Assembly: GCA_964392765.1 (NCBI GenBank)
Contig: CAYMRF010000004.1
Coordinates: 1 to 45,952, forward strand
Reading direction: 5' to 3'
DNA length: 45,952 nucleotides
Origin: BTUB01 sp964392765
GTDB lineage: Bacteria > Babelota > Babeliae > Babelales > Vermiphilaceae
Positions 42,086 through 45,952 of this stretch are shown here, in pieces. The position numbers and the translations under genes were made by a program. Each line of letters starts with the position of its first letter. Position 1 is the first letter of the stretch. The notes below the pieces were generated by a model that saw only the letters and a program-made list of their open reading frames with translations, ran no database searches and had not been told where the DNA came from.

Positions 42086-43903
42086 ATGAAACATCTTTCA
42101 CTGCGATTATCCATCATCGCATTCGTTGGGCTCAGTGCATTTACACAAGTAAGTGCTGATCCTCAAATTATTAACGGCAAAACATATACCGTTGCTAAAG
42201 GTAAATCATTACAAGTTCCTGGAATTTTTAAAGAATCTAAAACGCGCGTAACCCCGCCGTGCCCACCCCCATTACCCAATCTTCCTTTGGATGGGAGTGT
42301 TCCACTTGCAAATCCCAATGCATTACCCGGAGCTTTTTATCCAAATCCGTTAGTTTCAAATGCCCTCGTAGCTCCACCACAGACAATAGGACTTATTTTT
42401 CAAGCAGGTAAACAAGGAATCAATCCCGGTGTTCTAGGTACACCGCCAGATACATTTGGCGTAAAAGGACTTACTCAATTTGTAATGGGAGACAATATCG
42501 GGCTTGTGAGTTTTGATGATCAGGGCAATCGTGATGGCATTCTTGATAGCTTTCAAGCAACAGTTTCTAATCTTGATGGAGATTTTACTCTTTTTGAAGC
42601 AACACTTGACAATCGAATACACTATGATCGTTTAGCCAATCGATACGTAAGTGTAAACTTAGTAAGCGCGAACACTGGAACAGGTTATAATGCAATTAAC
42701 TTAGCAATAAGTGATAGTGGTATCTTAACCAAAGACACTCAATGGACAGTGTTTACCATTTTTGATATTGCTACAGCTCCTGATAGTAATGGATGCCCTG
42801 CAGATGTATCAGATCCTGTAGATCAAGGAAACTTTTTTGATTACCCATGTCTTGGTATTGATGCAAATGCACTATATATATCATTTTCAATATTTAACCA
42901 AGCACCTGCACCCGGAGCTTGGATTACCAACAATGTTTTAGTTATTCAAAAGAAATCTTTATACAATAATAATGGTCCGGTAGTGATCACTGCCTTTCCC
43001 AAAGTTACTTTAGACGCTAACGGAAATTTTGTGGGAGATCAAGTTACCTATCGCGCTCAAGATAGCACCTTATTTCCATTAAATAATTTTGATGATCCTA
43101 ACCCTGCATTTGGATATTTGATTGGCATCGATCCAGTATATTTTGGAAAGTTGCGGGTATATCGTGTTCTTGATGCTGGTTCAACTTCTCCCTCGATTGC
43201 AGGCCCTTTTATTATTGATGTTATGCAGACCTTTATTTTACAAACATCTACTACGAACTTGGGTTCATTCTTTGGACAGCCGTATGGCACATTAGGCTTA
43301 ATTGGAGGCAATGCCGATTATCTGGTTGATTCAAGCCACATCAATAAAAAGCAGATTTATACGGCTCAGTCTATTCTTATGAATAACCAAGGTATTTCAA
43401 GTGCAAGTGGTGATCGTCGAGGCGTACGCTGGTATCAACTTGACGTCACGGGCGATCCAACCGGTAATGGCCTTGGCAATGAAACGGTTAACACAGTCCC
43501 GGTGCTCGTTCAAGCTGGCAGCCTCTATGATACGGCTGTTACTGCAAATCCATTGTATTACCTCTATCCAGCAATTATGAGCAATGGCCAAGGAGATATT
43601 TCTATTTGTGGCTCAGTAATGGGAGGCGCACAGCCACCGAGTGCCTATTATGTAGGCAAAGCGGGTACTGATCCAAAAGATGGCATTCTTAAAATTGGCG
43701 CTGTGCCACCCAATGTTTATGCGGTTGGAGCGCCTCCATATACTCGAGGTTTAGGATTAGGCGACAATGGGAATGGCCAACGTTGGGGAGATATGAGTTT
43801 TAGTAGCGTTGATCCGGTTGATAATAAGACAATCTGGACTATTCAAGAAATTTGCCTGGATGGATGCGAAACACAAGTTGTTGCCAAATTATTAGCGCCG
43901 TAA
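42086..43903 (+). CDS. Large secreted beta-rich protein, likely propeller-like
   Basis: 605 residues. Signal peptide ends VSA at about residue 25. A short Pro-rich linker (CPPPLPNLPLDGSVPL) is followed by a beta-rich body with repeated strand/turn units such as TLDNRIHYDRLANRYVSVNLV, FFDYPCLGIDANALYISFSIF and MSNGQGDISICGSVMGG. The order (trial date-like strand, D-Y-P-C-LG, GDRRGVRWYQL) resembles secreted bacterial propeller-like proteins without a named family. No enzyme motif seen. Last gene of the 41391 group; ends at a hairpin. Confidence 0.7.
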   Translation: MKHLSLRLSIIAFVGLSAFTQVSADPQIINGKTYTVAKGKSLQVPGIFKESKTRVTPPCPPPLPNLPLDGSVPLANPNALPGAFYPNPLVSNALVAPPQTIGLIFQAGKQGINPGVLGTPPDTFGVKGLTQFVMGDNIGLVSFDDQGNRDGILDSFQATVSNLDGDFTLFEATLDNRIHYDRLANRYVSVNLVSANTGTGYNAINLAISDSGILTKDTQWTVFTIFDIATAPDSNGCPADVSDPVDQGNFFDYPCLGIDANALYISFSIFNQAPAPGAWITNNVLVIQKKSLYNNNGPVVITAFPKVTLDANGNFVGDQVTYRAQDSTLFPLNNFDDPNPAFGYLIGIDPVYFGKLRVYRVLDAGSTSPSIAGPFIIDVMQTFILQTSTTNLGSFFGQPYGTLGLIGGNADYLVDSSHINKKQIYTAQSILMNNQGISSASGDRRGVRWYQLDVTGDPTGNGLGNETVNTVPVLVQAGSLYDTAVTANPLYYLYPAIMSNGQGDISICGSVMGGAQPPSAYYVGKAGTDPKDGILKIGAVPPNVYAVGAPPYTRGLGLGDNGNGQRWGDMSFSSVDPVDNKTIWTIQEICLDGCETQVVAKLLAP

Positions 43904-43915
43904 TTTAAAACTCGT

Positions 43916-43937
43916 GATGCCAGATTTTTCTGGCATC
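43916..43937 (+). terminator. Hairpin after the 42086 gene
   Basis: Perfect 9-bp stem GATGCCAGA/TCTGGCATC with a TTTT loop, followed by AAAATTTAAC. Poor T-run, so attenuation or weak termination. Confidence 0.6.
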
Positions 43938-43971
43938 AAAATTTAACTTTATATAGAGAGGAAGGTAAAAT

Positions 43972-45952
43972 ATGAACATTACACAGAAACAGATGAACAT
44001 GAAAAGAATGCTTTTTATAAGTATTCTTTTGAGCAGTTCGTCATTATTATTTGCACCACCTGCAACGTACATTGTATCAGTACTTACGGATACACCTCCA
44101 TTAGGAGCTCCCGGAGAATTGAGAACGGCAATTTTGGCCTCCAATGCTAATAATCCCGGCGTAGCGTGTACATCATCGTGCGGCGTTGATACTCCTGCTT
44201 ATAATACGATTAACTTTACCGTCGCAGGTACTATTACACCCGTTACTACTTTACCCACAATCACACGTCCTGTTTTAATCGATGGATACAGTGCACCGGG
44301 TGCATCGGCCAATACAAATCCTATAACTGCACTGAATAATGCAGTAATTACGGTGGAAATAAATGGGCCCGGGCCTGTGTATGATCCGACTTCTACCCTT
44401 CCGCTTAATGGTTTGCGATTGGGTAATGGTTCAGCCGGATCAACCATCCAAGGGCTTTCAATTGTTAACTTCGCTGTAATTTATAGTGTTGCTCCTAATG
44501 GCACGCCAAATGGTGGAGCTGGTATACGTATTGATAGCGATAATAATTGCGTCTTGGGTTGTTTTTTAGGTGCTGATCTGGCTGCTGCGTCAGCTCCAAA
44601 TTTTAATGCGGTGCGGATTTTAGGAACCAGCAATACGATTGGGGATGGTTCAAATTTTGGACGTAATCTTGCATCGGGTCAATATAATAATTTCGGTGTG
44701 GTACGAGATAATGGCACCAATACAACGATTCAAGGAAATACCATTGGGCTTAATCGGGCGGGGAATACTTCTTTAATGAGAGCAGCACGAATTGGCGTTA
44801 ATTTGCAAGTAGCCACCGGTTCTAAAGTGATTGGCAACGTTATTGCGGGCCATTCTACTAATAACATTCAATGCAGGACTTCTTTTAACGCGCTTATTCA
44901 AAGTAATTTAATTGGCACAGATATTACTGGTTCAATCGCAGTGCAACCAAATGGGATTGGAATTTGGTGTGCGAATGAATTCTATAATGGTCTGCCGGAT
45001 TGCATTACGATAGATAGTAATACGATTTCTGGTAATACTTATGGTATTCGCATTGGCGAAAATAATTTCAATTTCTTGCCGATTACCGCAACCACGATCC
45101 TGAGTAATATAATTGGTCTAGATGTGACGGGTTCATTCGCTCTCCCTAACCAATTAGATGGTGTTTGGGTGGTGTTGGGACAAGCAACTTATTTTAACAA
45201 TAACACTATCTCCGGGAATGGAAGGCACGGCATTAGACTTTGTAAGAGCCAAATGAGCAATATTAAAGGAAATTGGATTGGAACTAATGAGAGTGGTGAT
45301 AACTTAGGCAATGCCGGTGATGGGATTTATATGGGTGGCCTTGGTGTGGGCGTAATGTCTTATGGTGATATCATAGGTGGCGCTAAACTTCTTACTACCG
45401 TAGGAGATTTAGGTGAAAATAACATTATTATGTTTAACCATCAAAATGGTATTGAAACGGTCGGTTACGTGCAAGGCGCGACTATCGATGGTAACATGAT
45501 AAGCAACAATGGACAAAACGGTATCTTACTCAATAGAAACGCGTCTAACAATGTAATTGGTTCATTCAAAAGTACTGGCGATTTACGCATGATGGGTGAA
45601 ATAGTTAGCCAAACTAACGTTGCAAACCCTGATTCAGCGCTTGGTGGTGGTAACACAATTACCAATAATGGTGCTGATGGTATCAAGGTACTTTCAAGTG
45701 AAGATAATGTGATTCAAGGAAATATTATTACCAATAATCCGGGCGTAGGTGTTCGTTTAGTTGATTCATCACGAAACTTAATTGGTGTACTCGATGCTGT
45801 TGCTTCAAGCGCAATCTTGCCGCCACTCCTGAATATTCCAAATCCGCTGGGCAACATCATTGATGATAATGGCAGCTTTGGCGTGACTGTGGAACAGGTG
45901 AATGGCAATGCGGTTGATAATAGTATTCTGAGTAATCAGATTGTAAATAACA
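43972..45952 (+). CDS. Secreted right-handed beta-helix protein (3' end outside window)
   Basis: Starts at the ATG 43972, preceded by GAGAGGAAGG; 660 codons to the window edge without a stop. ATGs at codons 8 and 10 (43993, 43999) are alternative starts that would give a shorter n-region. Signal peptide ends about residue 29 (SLLFA). The body is a long ladder of short strands with Asn/Gly/Ile periodicity (TIDSNTISGNTYGIRIGENN, ISGNGRHGIRLCKS, NGADGIKVLSSEDNVIQGN), the parallel beta-helix pattern. The unit I(G/S)N-N-IG repeats through to the edge. Likely surface or secreted. Confidence 0.85.
   Translation, partial: MNITQKQMNMKRMLFISILLSSSSLLFAPPATYIVSVLTDTPPLGAPGELRTAILASNANNPGVACTSSCGVDTPAYNTINFTVAGTITPVTTLPTITRPVLIDGYSAPGASANTNPITALNNAVITVEINGPGPVYDPTSTLPLNGLRLGNGSAGSTIQGLSIVNFAVIYSVAPNGTPNGGAGIRIDSDNNCVLGCFLGADLAAASAPNFNAVRILGTSNTIGDGSNFGRNLASGQYNNFGVVRDNGTNTTIQGNTIGLNRAGNTSLMRAARIGVNLQVATGSKVIGNVIAGHSTNNIQCRTSFNALIQSNLIGTDITGSIAVQPNGIGIWCANEFYNGLPDCITIDSNTISGNTYGIRIGENNFNFLPITATTILSNIIGLDVTGSFALPNQLDGVWVVLGQATYFNNNTISGNGRHGIRLCKSQMSNIKGNWIGTNESGDNLGNAGDGIYMGGLGVGVMSYGDIIGGAKLLTTVGDLGENNIIMFNHQNGIETVGYVQGATIDGNMISNNGQNGILLNRNASNNVIGSFKSTGDLRMMGEIVSQTNVANPDSALGGGNTITNNGADGIKVLSSEDNVIQGNIITNNPGVGVRLVDSSRNLIGVLDAVASSAILPPLLNIPNPLGNIIDDNGSFGVTVEQVNGNAVDNSILSNQIVNN

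Noticed and set aside
1..45952. tRNA, rRNA, CRISPR arrays, transposases, prophage modules
   Set aside because: Nothing with the needed structure, repeats or motifs was seen on either strand. A covariance-model scan would be the decisive test for small RNAs.

Overview
AT-rich, gene-dense bacterial chromosome segment. It encodes a diderm cell (BamA, a second small outer-membrane barrel, FtsL/FtsI, GroESL) and an unusually large set of exported proteins of unknown or eukaryote-like type: ankyrin repeats, Sel1 repeats, a tyrosine-phosphatase-like protein, proline-rich SH3-ligand-like motifs, beta-propellers and beta-helices. This mix suggests a host-associated, possibly protist-dwelling bacterium. 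My best inference is a member of Candidatus Dependentiae (TM6) or a similar reduced-genome endosymbiont lineage. No rRNA or species-specific marker is present to prove that. I saw no tRNA, rRNA, CRISPR array, transposase or integrase.

Layout. 1-3404: truncated membrane-anchored glycerophosphodiesterase, an exported methyltransferase, an SDR oxidoreductase and uracil-DNA glycosylase. 3490-6789: two seven-bladed beta-propeller secreted proteins and a small outer-membrane barrel. 6808-9977: proline-rich exported protein, fused MsrA-MsrB, and a D-amino-acid-oxidase-like flavoprotein whose C-terminal signature lies at its N-terminus. 10139-14563: four exported proteins with Ala/Gly-rich membrane segments; three have matching promoters and leaders, the fourth is a phosphatase. 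14575-18815: ankyrin protein, Rpe, VOC protein with a Cys-pair tail, and groESL under a non-CIRCE inverted repeat. 18841-20391: cluster of very small Cys-bearing, Asn/Gln-rich or Lys/Ser-rich proteins. 20441-24966: exported unknown and a 1215-residue Sel1 protein. 24956-26930: ftsL-ftsI with a palindromic repeat between them. 27010-33571: two paralogous exported proteins, a beta-helix protein behind a 13-T tract, and bamA. 33630-38080: cysS, trxA, BAX-inhibitor-1 homologue, four-Cache protein. 38095-41108: tandem array of four ankyrin paralogues. 41391-45952: small exported proteins, a large secreted protein and the start of a beta-helix protein.

How it fits together: housekeeping genes (ung, rpe, groESL, ftsI, bamA, cysS, trxA, msrAB) are scattered singly among secreted, lineage-specific genes. 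Many genes converge with gaps of a few bases, and strong hairpin terminators separate units. A feature across the window is that most predicted signal peptides are followed directly by a methionine (17 of the 24 I listed).
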